Shown here in pieces: positions 1 through 5,333 of a DNA stretch of 6,535 nt. The stretch is taken from positions 1-6,535 of the forward strand of contig DATCDQ010000093.1 in assembly GCA_036510655.1 (NCBI GenBank), in the 5' to 3' direction. Made by a program: the position numbers and the translations under genes. Position 1 is the stretch's first letter; each line of letters starts with the position of its first letter. This DNA is from Rathayibacter_A sp036510655 (GTDB lineage Bacteria; Actinomycetota; Actinomycetes; Actinomycetales; Microbacteriaceae). Below the pieces are notes generated by a model, which searched no databases, had not been told where the DNA came from, and saw only the letters and a program-made list of their open reading frames with translations.

Positions 1-103
1 CCTCTGGCCAACGGCACTGAAACAGGTAGTCCAGGCAGGCCTGCTCATCGCCGAACCTCGCCTGAAACTCCAGAATCGTCAGAGGAAATTCAGGCCGGCC
101 CAT
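1..103 (-). CDS. IS1595-family transposase, N-terminal fragment (cut by window edge)
   Basis: Reading the minus strand from the ATG at 103-101 gives 34 residues that begin MGRPEFPLTILEFQARF and continue GDEQACLDYL through CRWPE to the window edge. The pattern FPxTxxEFQxRFxxExACxxYLxxxRWPE is the typical start of IS1595-family (ISXO2-like) transposases; in intact members it is followed by a CxxC zinc ribbon and then the DDE-type catalytic domain, both outside this window. These enzymes cut and rejoin the ends of their own insertion sequence. The rest of the element lies left of base 1, so one IS end should fall just right of 103. The ribosome-binding site is weak (AGG/GTAG about 10 nt upstream). 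The family call rests on motif recall without a search; whether the copy is intact cannot be judged. Confidence 0.82.
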   Translation of the reverse strand, partial: MGRPEFPLTILEFQARFGDEQACLDYLFQCRWPE

Positions 104-139
104 GCAAACAGGCTACCTGAGCTAACCGGCCACGCACTA
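104..139. mobile_element. Probable outer end of the IS1595-type element
   Basis: The bases between the transposase start and the end of the neighbouring minus-strand frame (TAG at 139-137) should contain the terminal inverted repeat of the IS. A short imperfect dyad (CAGGCTACCTG, 109-119) lies directly upstream of the transposase. The exact tip and the target duplication cannot be fixed, because the other end of the element is outside the window. Confidence 0.4.
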
Positions 140-228
140 GATGAGCAATGCGTCGCGCTGCCCGACCAGCATGGTCGAGTTGGTCAAGCCACAGCCCCAA
201 CTTCATCGGTGAATCCGGGTTCACTCAT
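137..228 (-). pseudogene. Possible remnant of a metallo-beta-lactamase-fold gene start
   Basis: The minus strand has an ATG at 228-226 that reads MSEPGFTDEVGAVA and then stops (TGA 186-184). The overlapping frame from 190 reads GLTNSTMLVGQRDALLI and ends at a TAG (139-137). Joined by one frameshift, these look like the usual start of small MBL-fold hydrolases: an xFTxV strand, then an NSxLVxGxxxxLLID strand pair. The frame is lost at the point where the Asp after LLI would be expected, next to the presumed IS end. An AAGG lies about 11 nt before the ATG. It is short and could be chance; I offer it as a likely IS-truncated, frameshifted remnant and not as a working gene. No HxHxDH zinc motif is present in what remains. 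Confidence 0.3.
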
Positions 229-289
229 CGAGGGTTGCCTTCGCGTGGTCGTGCAGTGCTCATGCTCCGCCGCCGCACGAACCGGGTCG

Positions 290-306
290 TCATCCAGAAA
301 GGATGA
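290..306. terminator. 6-bp hairpin downstream of the HhH-GPD gene
   Basis: TCATCC (290-295) and GGATGA (301-306) are perfect reverse complements around a 5-nt loop, about 26 nt past the stop of the minus-strand HhH-GPD gene. No T-run follows on either strand, so it is not a classical intrinsic terminator. It could stabilise the 3' end of the transcript or be chance. Confidence 0.25.
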
Positions 307-331
307 TTGAACGCGTTGTGGCTTCCGCAGT

Positions 332-922
332 TCAGCCGCGCCGGGCCTTCATCGCCGCCTTGTGCGCCTTCTTCGACTCCCGCACACGGGTGAGCGAATC
401 AGCGTCCACGATGTCTGCGACCGAGTGGAACGTGCCGGGCTCACCAAGCGGCGCGGATGCGTCGCGCCAGCCCGGCGCATCCAGCCCGTACTGTTTGCCG
501 AGCAGGGCGAGGAAGATCTTCGCCTTCTGCTCGCCGAACCCGGGCAGCTTCTTCAAACGGGCGAGCACGTCCGCACCGGTCGGGTCGCCTGACATCCAGA
601 TCGCGGACGCATCACCGTCCCAATCGTCGACGACCATGCGGCACAGCATCTGCACTCGGGCGGCCATTGAACCCGGAAAACGGTGCACGGCCGGCGTCAC
701 ACGGAACAGTTGCACGAACTCCTCCGGATCGTAGGATGCGACGGCCGCGGCATCAATCGAGCTCGCGTCGCCCATGCGAGCGGCGATCTTGGCGGGCCCG
801 GCGAACGCGACTTCCATTGAAACCTGCTGGTCCAGCAGCATCCCGATCACGAGAGCGAGCGGATCGGAGGAGAGCAACGCATCCGCTGCGCGGTCCCCGG
901 TGAGGTGGAGTTCTGGCGTCAT
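332..922 (-). CDS. HhH-GPD-type base excision repair family protein
   Basis: A 196-residue protein. It resembles the actinobacterial HhH-GPD family modelled as TIGR03252 (uncharacterised, putative DNA glycosylase) in both length and motifs: an opening LHLTGDRAADALL, then GMLLDQQVSMEVAF (27-40), HRFPGSMAARV (80-90) and the helix-hairpin-helix LKKLPGFGEQKAKIFLALLG (123-142). HhH-GPD proteins bind DNA through the hairpin and remove damaged bases, but no substrate is established for this subfamily as far as I know. At the place where endonuclease III carries its catalytic Lys (LPGVGRK) this protein has Gln (LPGFGEQ), so a lyase reaction of that type is doubtful. I chose the ATG at 922 because family similarity begins there; the frame is open further upstream, but that part overlaps the Nudix gene and looks unlike protein. 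It lies 20 nt downstream of the Nudix stop, so the two are probably co-transcribed. Its ribosome-binding site is weak. Confidence 0.88.
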   Translation of the reverse strand: MTPELHLTGDRAADALLSSDPLALVIGMLLDQQVSMEVAFAGPAKIAARMGDASSIDAAAVASYDPEEFVQLFRVTPAVHRFPGSMAARVQMLCRMVVDDWDGDASAIWMSGDPTGADVLARLKKLPGFGEQKAKIFLALLGKQYGLDAPGWRDASAPLGEPGTFHSVADIVDADSLTRVRESKKAHKAAMKARRG

Positions 923-942
923 GCGCCCATCATGCCACTGGG

Positions 943-1641
943 TCAGTATGGTTGCACGGTTCGAGCGTGATCCCACGGGACAGTCCAACCGAGCTCGTCG
1001 AACATCCGGGAGAGCACGATGGCTGTGAAGCCCCAGATCAGCCGACCGTCCACGGCGAATGCCGGTGCGCTGAAAACTTGCGAGCCGGACCGATGCGCTG
1101 TGATCATCCGATTGGCTGGGTCGAGGAGGTCGGCCACGGGCATCCGAAACACGTCCAGGGTCTCGCGGCGATCGATCGCGGCTACGACCGACGGATGCGT
1201 CCACCACGCGGCAACCGGCGTGACGACGTGATTACTCACCGGCACAGACAACTCCGGAAGCGTGCCAAGCGGTTCCAAGCCCGCGGGATCCAGCCCGGTC
1301 TCCTCGACGGCTTCCCGTAATGCCGCGGCGGTGGCGTCTGTGTCGGATGCCTCGAGCCGGCCACCCGGGAACGCAATCTGCCCAGGATGGTTGTCGAGAG
1401 TGTCTGAGCGGCGCAGCAGGAGCACGTCCAGGTCGCGCGCAACTGGTGCGACTGCGGATGCTGGCGCCTCGGTCCGCGCCGCGGCCGGCACCGCGTCGAG
1501 GCGCCCGAAAAGCACCAGCACGGCTGCGCGACGCGCATCCGGTGTTCGCAGCATCATCCTGGATGCGTCGACCTGCCAGTCGAGGCCGCGCCGGCACAGT
1601 GCCGCGAGTTCGGCGCGGGCGTCGGCAAGTACAGCAGGCAT
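943..1641 (-). CDS. Nudix hydrolase, CoA pyrophosphatase type (NudL-like)
   Basis: A 232-residue Nudix hydrolase. The core reads LLLRRSDTLDNHPGQIAFPGG (74-94), the UPF0035 signature seen in coenzyme A diphosphatases, followed by the Nudix helix ending REAVEETGL (109-117). The spacing from the last Gly (94) to Arg109 is 14 residues, one more than the classical Nudix box and, as I recall it, the same as in E. coli NudL. Glu113 and Glu114 would bind the divalent metal. By family, the enzyme cleaves CoA or oxidised CoA to phosphopantetheine and 3',5'-ADP in the cytoplasm; the substrate is inferred. The N-terminal 70 residues are family-typical and carry no second domain. It is the first gene of a minus-strand pair with the HhH-GPD gene and is divergent from the SDR gene (84 nt between starts). 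ATG 1641 is preferred: a TAnnnT box lies 6 nt before it, suggesting a leaderless mRNA. Confidence 0.9.
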   Translation of the reverse strand: MPAVLADARAELAALCRRGLDWQVDASRMMLRTPDARRAAVLVLFGRLDAVPAAARTEAPASAVAPVARDLDVLLLRRSDTLDNHPGQIAFPGGRLEASDTDATAAALREAVEETGLDPAGLEPLGTLPELSVPVSNHVVTPVAAWWTHPSVVAAIDRRETLDVFRMPVADLLDPANRMITAHRSGSQVFSAPAFAVDGRLIWGFTAIVLSRMFDELGWTVPWDHARTVQPY

Positions 1642-1653
1642 GCATTCAGCCTA
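1642..1653 (-). promoter_or_regulatory. -10-like TAGGCT placed for a leaderless Nudix transcript
   Basis: On the minus strand TAGGCT (1653-1648) fits the actinobacterial TAnnnT -10 pattern and ends 6 nt before the ATG at 1641, so the first transcribed base would be at or next to the A of the start codon. There is no clear -35 box. Six-base matches of this kind are common by chance. Confidence 0.35.
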
Positions 1654-1712
1654 CGCATTCCCCGCCCACGCATTCATTGCCGACGCCTGCTCGCAGTGCG
1701 GTTCGTCTGCCC

Positions 1713-1725
1713 TAGCATGTGGGCT
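1713..1725 (+). promoter_or_regulatory. -10-like TAGCAT placed for a leaderless SDR transcript
   Basis: TAGCAT (1713-1718) fits TAnnnT and ends 7 nt before the SDR ATG at 1726. There is no Shine-Dalgarno-like purine run in the usual place before this ATG, which agrees with a leaderless mRNA. No good -35 box is visible 16-18 nt upstream. Confidence 0.4.
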
Positions 1726-2526
1726 ATGAGTATCACACCGCGCGGCCTTCCCGCTGAGCTTGACCTCAGCGGTCGCGTCGCCCTAATAACCGGCGCGGGC
1801 AGTGCGACCGGCATCGGCATGGCCGCTGCCCGGGCACTCGGCACAGCCGGTGCGCGCGTGGCGATCACCTCGACGACCGATCGAGTGCAGGAGCGCGTGG
1901 CCGAGTTACGCAGCGAGGGCATCGACGCAATCGGGTTCGCCACCCGACTGGATACAGAAGAGGCCGTGGCCGAGTTGTCCCGCATGCTGGTCGAGGCCGC
2001 CGTCGAGCCGACCGTATTGGTGAACAACGCGGGGATGATCAGCGTCACGGACAACGAGATGCCGTCGGGCGATGTGATGGGTGCCGTCCCCGACTGGTAC
2101 AACAGCCTGAACGTCAACCTATCGAGCGCGTTCCTGGTCACCCGCGCGGTCATCCCATGGATGCGCGCAGCCCGCTGGGGGCGGATCGTGAATGTCTCCA
2201 GCGTCACAGGACCGGTGATGGCCTCGCGGGCGGACATCGCGTACGCAGCGGCGAAGGCAGGGATGGTCGGGCTGACCAGGGCCCTCGCCGTCGACGAAGC
2301 CGAGGCCGGTATCACCGCCAACGCCGTCGCACCCGGATGGATCGCCACCGGCTCTCAACTCGCCTCGGAAGCGGAGGAAGGTCGGCACGTGCCGATGCGA
2401 CGTAGTGGAACGCCTGCGGAGATCGCGTCAGCAGTTGCGTGGTTGGCCTCGCCCGGAGCGTCCTACATCACGGGGCAGGTGATCGTGGTCGACGGCGGCA
2501 ACAGCGTGGACGAAGAGCGACGATAA
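1726..2526 (+). CDS. Short-chain dehydrogenase/reductase (SDR) family oxidoreductase
   Basis: A 266-residue classical-SDR protein, which would be a cytoplasmic NAD(P)-dependent oxidoreductase. Features in order: the Rossmann cofactor loop TGAGSATGIG (22-31), NNAG (100-103), the active-site Asn in NVN (131), Ser159 in NVSSVTG, YAAAK with Tyr173 and Lys177, the PGWIATG segment (203-209), and the C-terminal ITGQVIVVDGG (248-258). The catalytic Asn-Ser-Tyr-Lys set is complete. The glycine loop is two residues longer than the usual TGxxxGIG, a variant I recall from other actinobacterial SDRs. The substrate cannot be read from the sequence; FabG-like 3-oxoacyl reductase is the common default label but is not shown here. 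I chose ATG 1726 over the upstream ATG at 1696 because of the leaderless-type box and because typical SDR sequence begins shortly after it. It is a single gene, divergent from the Nudix gene and followed by a gene-poor stretch. Confidence 0.93.
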   Translation: MSITPRGLPAELDLSGRVALITGAGSATGIGMAAARALGTAGARVAITSTTDRVQERVAELRSEGIDAIGFATRLDTEEAVAELSRMLVEAAVEPTVLVNNAGMISVTDNEMPSGDVMGAVPDWYNSLNVNLSSAFLVTRAVIPWMRAARWGRIVNVSSVTGPVMASRADIAYAAAKAGMVGLTRALAVDEAEAGITANAVAPGWIATGSQLASEAEEGRHVPMRRSGTPAEIASAVAWLASPGASYITGQVIVVDGGNSVDEERR

Positions 2527-2572
2527 CGTCACGCTGCCCACGCTTCAGACTGCGGTGCGGCGGGACACGCGT

Positions 2573-2704
2573 TCAGCAGATCTGCCTCACGACGGCGAGG
2601 TTGTGTGAGACGAACACCATCGACTGGCCGCGCTGGCTCTTCAATTCCGCCAGCACAGCGAGCACCTGTGCCTGCACGGACACGTTGAGCGCGCTCGCGC
2701 CAAC
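2573..2704 (-). pseudogene. Remnant of an oligopeptide-type ABC transporter ATPase (OppD/OppF/DppF-like)
   Basis: A minus-strand frame of 43 residues reads ASALNVSVQAQVLAVL, then AELKSQRGQSMVFVSHNLAVV, then RQIC and a TGA at 2575-2573. This is the D-loop to switch-histidine part of peptide/nickel transporter ATPases, whose consensus is SALDVSVQAQVLxxLxxL, a G-S-containing turn, FxSHDLAVVxxIC. The His of SHN is the switch His; the D-loop Asp of SALD is Asn here, and the LAVV preceding Asp of SHD is also Asn. Just upstream the Walker B context DEAVSALD is blurred to AVGASALN, consistent with a short GCGCG duplication. The Walker A, Q-loop and signature motif are absent, and so is everything after RQIC. 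It lies downstream of the amidohydrolase on the same strand, so it may be the last trace of a transporter from the same locus. It cannot make a working ATPase. Confidence 0.82.
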
Positions 2705-2824
2705 GGCGCGTGGGGTCTTTCCGAGCTGAGGACACGATCATTCTCCATTGGTTGTGGGTAACTATCGGGTTGAGTAGTGCATTTTCCAAAAAGGCCGCTT
2801 CGAGCGTTGTCAGGCGGATTCGCG
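2705..2824. other. Non-coding stretch between ABC remnant and amidohydrolase stop
   Basis: Together with 2527-2572 this makes up the rest of the gap after the SDR gene. It is more AT-rich than its surroundings, with homopolymer runs near 2781-2792. I see no credible gene, no RNA gene and no further recognisable ABC transporter sequence in any frame. Confidence 0.5.
2788..2806 (-). terminator. Weak intrinsic-terminator candidate after the amidohydrolase gene
   Basis: On the minus strand CGCT-CGA-AGCG (2806-2796) forms a 4-bp hairpin followed by GCC and five T (2792-2788), about 20 nt beyond the amidohydrolase TAG. A CCGC/GCGG alternative stem uses 2817-2814 and 2798-2795. The stems are short, so this is only a candidate. 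Confidence 0.25.
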
Positions 2825-4486
2825 CTATTGGTCGAGGTCGGCGGCTGCCACGTCGTAGACGCAACGACCGTCGATCCAGGTGCTGCGCACTGTCGTGCGG
2901 TAGATCTCTGCCGGGTCCAACTCGAACGGATTACGATCGAGCACCACAAGATCCGCGCGCATCCCGGATTCGATGCGACCGGTGATCTCTTCGCGGGAGG
3001 CGATATATGCACCGCCCGCGGTGTACGCGTCGAAGATGTCGGTCAGGGCGAGCGCCTGCCCAGCAAACAGTGGATTGTCGTTCACACCTGGCGCCGCACG
3101 ATTGACTGCCACGTGCATCGCCTGGATCGGATCAGCTGTGCTCACCGGCCAGTCGCTGCCGGCCGTCAGTCGTGCGCCAGCCCTCTCCAGGTCGCCGAAC
3201 GGATATTGGCGAGCCGCAAAGCGCGCATCGATAAAAGGAAGCGTCAGCTCGTCGAGCTGCTCCTCGTGGCACGCCCACAACGCCTGGAGATTAGCCGTCG
3301 CGTCGAGAGCTGCGAAGCGCCCAGCATCCGCCTCGTCGACCACCTGCAAGTGTGCAAGGTGATGCCGACCGCAGCCGGCGCCGTTGACCGTCCGAGCGTG
3401 CTCGACCGCGTCGAGAGCTTCCGTGACGGCGCGATTGCCGAGGGCATGGAAGTGCACCTGCACGCCCTCGGCATCCAATCGCTGTGTGGCCGCGGCCAGC
3501 ACCGATGGCTCGACGAAGGCGAGCCCAGAATTCGCGGTGGCCTTACCGTCCTGATCCAGATACGGCTCACTCATCGCCGCGGTGAAGTTCTCCATCACAC
3601 CGTCGACCATGATCTTGACGGCATTCGCGTGCAGCCATTCAGCCTGATCGAGCGACGCAATTCGTTTCCGGCGGGCGGCGAGCTCACCGAGCTGCTCCAG
3701 CCCGCGATCGCGTGCCCACCACAGGGCGGTCACGACACGCGCCCGAAGCTCGCCCGTGCTCAATGCACGGGTGTAGACGTCGAGCGTGTCGTAGGAGTCG
3801 TCGACAACGTCGACCATCGCATCCTGCCAGCTGGTGATCCCGAGGGAGAGCAGTTCATCTTGGGCGCGCAGCAAACCCTGATAGGCAAGCTCTGCGTCGA
3901 TGACGGGCTTGACGCCGTCGACGAGTGCCATGGCGCCCTCGTGCAGAACGCCGGACGGCTCCCCAGCTGTGTCACGCTCGATCCGGCCGTCGACCGGGTC
4001 CGGCGTGTCACGAGTGATCCCCGCAAGGCTCAGTGCTTTGCTGTTGACCCATACTCCGTGGTGATCCCGGTTGCTGAGCACAGCCGGGCGGCCTCCTGTG
4101 ACGCTGTCCAAAGACTGGCGAGTCGGCACGCCCCCCGCATAATGATCCATCGACCAACCACCGCCGAGCACCCAGCCGTCTGCCGGTTGGGTCGCGGCGT
4201 AGGCCGCAATCAGCTGAAATGCATCGCTCGCGTCGGCACTCTGCGACAGGTCGCATTGCAACAACTCCACGCCGGCTCCGATCGGATGCACGTGCGAGTC
4301 GTGGAAGCCGGGTGCGATCAGGCTTCCCGTCAGATCGATCTCACACGTCTGCTCGCCGACGAAGGCTGCTACATCACCGACCGCGACGATCTCGCCATCG
4401 GTGATGGCGACATCCGCTCACATCGGGGTTGAAAGCCCGGCCGTGTAGACATCGGCGCCGGTAAGAACAAGATCTGCGCACTGCAT
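2825..4486 (-). pseudogene. YtcJ-like metal-dependent amidohydrolase, interrupted by in-frame TGA
   Basis: From ATG 4486 to TAG 2827-2825 one frame encodes 553 positions, the usual length for YtcJ-like amidohydrolases (Amidohydro_3, PF07969), with a single TGA at codon 23 (4420-4418). On both sides of it the protein is family-like: MQCADLVLTGADVYTAG before, ADVAITDGEIVAVGDVAAF after. The TIM-barrel motifs are present: HVH (His65, His67), KIMVDG with Lys291, VHFHALGNRAV (His345, His347), His379 in HLAHLQ, GSDWPV with Asp445, and the closing ADLVVLDRNP. Relatives hydrolyse amide, formamide or similar C-N bonds with bound metal; the substrate is unknown. The first ATG has a good GGAGAGGG site 6 nt upstream. 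No ATG, GTG or TTG lies between the TGA and the GTG that encodes Val66, and starting there loses His65. It is therefore probably a recent pseudogene, unless the TGA is a sequencing error or is read through. It is divergent from tetR. Confidence 0.9.
4418..4420 (-). other. In-frame TGA, codon 23 of the amidohydrolase
   Basis: The minus strand reads CCG ATG TGA GCG GAT. A single transition from TGG (Trp) or CGA (Arg; a CpG site) would create it. The residue falls between two conserved beta strands of the N-terminal domain and not at an active-site position. Confidence 0.93.
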
Positions 4487-4492
4487 CGTGCA

Positions 4493-4500
4493 CCCTCTCC
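4493..4500 (-). promoter_or_regulatory. Ribosome-binding site fixing the amidohydrolase start
   Basis: GGAGAGGG on the minus strand lies 6 nt before the ATG at 4486. This is the strongest start signal of the minus-strand genes here and shows that translation is meant to begin upstream of the TGA. Confidence 0.75.
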
Positions 4501-4516
4501 ATTGTGGAAACATGGC

Positions 4517-4539
4517 TGCCAGCGAATTCTTCGCTGCCA
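4517..4539. promoter_or_regulatory. Operator candidate B: dyad at the amidohydrolase transcript start
   Basis: The imperfect palindrome TGCCAGCGAATTCTTCGCTGCCA has AGCGAA and TTCGCT arms extended by further matches (10 of 11 arm pairs match around a TTC centre). It sits just downstream of the predicted start point for the minus-strand promoter, a usual place for a repressor site. Which protein binds it is inferred to be the adjacent TetR protein. Confidence 0.5.
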
Positions 4540-4568
4540 TTGCAGTGACACTAACCGCATCAATGGCA
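4535..4568. repeat. 8-bp inverted repeat bracketing the amidohydrolase -10 box
   Basis: TGCCATTG (4535-4542) is the exact reverse complement of CAATGGCA (4561-4568), with an 18-nt spacer that contains the -10 box TAGTGT of the minus-strand promoter. The left arm overlaps the right edge of dyad B. It could be a second protein site with widely spaced half-sites. Confidence 0.45.
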
Positions 4569-4577
4569 ATTAGTCAA
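4548..4577 (-). promoter_or_regulatory. Promoter of the amidohydrolase gene
   Basis: On the minus strand TTGACT (4577-4572, five of six bases of the -35 consensus) is followed after 18 nt by TAGTGT (4553-4548), a TAnnnT -10 box. Transcription would start near 4541, giving a leader of about 55 nt with the GGAGAGGG site. It is the best promoter match I found in the window. Confidence 0.55.
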
Positions 4578-4593
4578 CGCCGCTGACAGCACT

Positions 4594-4611
4594 GATTACA
4601 AATTTGTTATC
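4594..4611. promoter_or_regulatory. Operator candidate A: AT-rich 18-bp palindrome before tetR
   Basis: GATTACAAATTTGTTATC is an almost perfect palindrome: eight of nine base pairs match, with a perfect ACAAATTTGT core (4598-4607). It lies about 36 nt upstream of the tetR start codon in an otherwise GC-rich region. Size and symmetry suit a TetR-family dimer site and suggest self-control. Assignment to this regulator is inference. Confidence 0.6.
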
Positions 4612-4624
4612 TGGGCGCTAGAGT
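4596..4624 (+). promoter_or_regulatory. Possible tetR promoter overlapping operator A
   Basis: TTACAA (4596-4601) and TAGAGT (4619-4624) are 17 nt apart; TAGAGT fits TAnnnT but the -35 match is poor. An alternative -35-like CTGACA lies at 4583-4588. If the first pair is right, dyad A covers the -35 box and part of the spacer. Confidence 0.28.
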
Positions 4625-4646
4625 GAACTTTCAAAAGGGGTCCTCC

Positions 4647-5333
4647 ATGGCGAATTCTGCAACCGACGCACGCAAGCGACGCGGACCGATCGCGCGGCTC
4701 GATCGCGACATGATCATCGATGCAGCCCTGACGATCGCGGCGCGCCCCGGCACTACGAGCATCTCGATCCGCGATCTCGGGTCATTCCTCAAGGCCGACC
4801 CAACGGCCATCTATCGACACGTCGAAAGCAAAGACGGGCTCGTGCGTCTGCTGTTGGACCGCCTCACTGGCATCGCGTTAGGTCGCAACACAGCGAGCCC
4901 GAATGACTGGAAAGAGTATCTTCGTGAATCCGCGCGCATCACGCTGGGCGTCTTCACCGAATATCCGTCAATCGGCGCGGAGGCCGTGCGCCTGAGTTCA
5001 GACGGCAGCCACGAACTCGATGTGATCGAGGACATCCTCGCGGCATTCGCGGCGGCTGGCCTGAATCGCTCCGACCGCATCCGGTTCTACGGAATCTGGT
5101 CGTTCTACCTCATCTCGTGTTGTGCCGGCGCAGCTCGCGAACGCATGGATTCAGGCGAAAACAGCATGCCCAGTGTCTGGGTCGACCGCAATCTGAACGA
5201 CGCCGAGAACACGCATCCACAGGTGCGGCAGGCCAGGGCCGAGTTGCTCGCGTTGACCGATATCAGCATTTACATGAGCGGGGTCGAGTTGATCCTCGAG
5301 GCCACGGAACGTGCTGCGGCAGCGACCGCCTAA
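4647..5333 (+). CDS. TetR/AcrR-family transcriptional regulator
   Basis: A 228-residue protein with a TetR-type DNA-binding domain: helix 1 DRDMIIDAALTIAARPG (20-35), then the helix-turn-helix SISIRDLGSFLKADPTAIYRHV (38-59), with SKDGLVRLLLDRL (61-73) closing the domain. The rest is an all-helical ligand-binding and dimerisation region with two Cys (CC, 158-159) in a hydrophobic helix; its ligand cannot be predicted. The start is ATG 4647 because AAGGGG stands 6 nt before it; the in-frame GTG at 4623 has no ribosome-binding site and would add eight residues. It is divergent from the amidohydrolase across a 160-nt gap with three dyads, the classical setting for a TetR repressor that controls its neighbour and itself. 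Its stop codon overlaps that of the RimB-like gene on the other strand. The family is certain; the target is inferred. Confidence 0.92.
   Translation: MANSATDARKRRGPIARLDRDMIIDAALTIAARPGTTSISIRDLGSFLKADPTAIYRHVESKDGLVRLLLDRLTGIALGRNTASPNDWKEYLRESARITLGVFTEYPSIGAEAVRLSSDGSHELDVIEDILAAFAAAGLNRSDRIRFYGIWSFYLISCCAGAARERMDSGENSMPSVWVDRNLNDAENTHPQVRQARAELLALTDISIYMSGVELILEATERAAAATA
5330..5333. other. Tail-to-tail overlap of tetR and rimB-like stop codons
   Basis: The four bases CTAA hold TAA of tetR (plus, 5331-5333) and TAG of the RimB-like gene (minus, 5332-5330). No terminator separates the two, so transcripts from both sides must run into each other's genes. Confidence 0.92.

Noticed and set aside
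457..903. Arg- and Pro-rich plus-strand frame of 148 codons
   Set aside because: It lies wholly opposite the HhH-GPD gene and has the composition of a GC-rich shadow frame.
923..1207. An extra 95-residue N-terminus on the HhH-GPD protein
   Set aside because: The extension overlaps the Nudix gene, is Arg-rich and shadow-like, and family similarity begins at the ATG at 922.
2825..4291. Amidohydrolase starting at GTG 4291
   Set aside because: This start removes His65 of the HVH metal motif and the whole first beta-sandwich strand set, and has no ribosome-binding site; the ATG at 4486 has a strong one.
4418..4420. TGA as a selenocysteine codon
   Set aside because: The position is not catalytic in this family, and I could not identify a convincing stem-loop directly after the codon; a nonsense change is simpler.
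2777..4432. A 551-codon plus-strand open frame covering almost the whole amidohydrolase gene
   Set aside because: It is the antisense of a gene whose motifs are clear on the minus strand; its translation is rich in His, Arg and Val without any domain, and long antisense frames are common in GC-rich DNA.
4623..4646. GTG 4623 as tetR start
   Set aside because: No ribosome-binding site precedes it, while AAGGGG is correctly spaced from ATG 4647.
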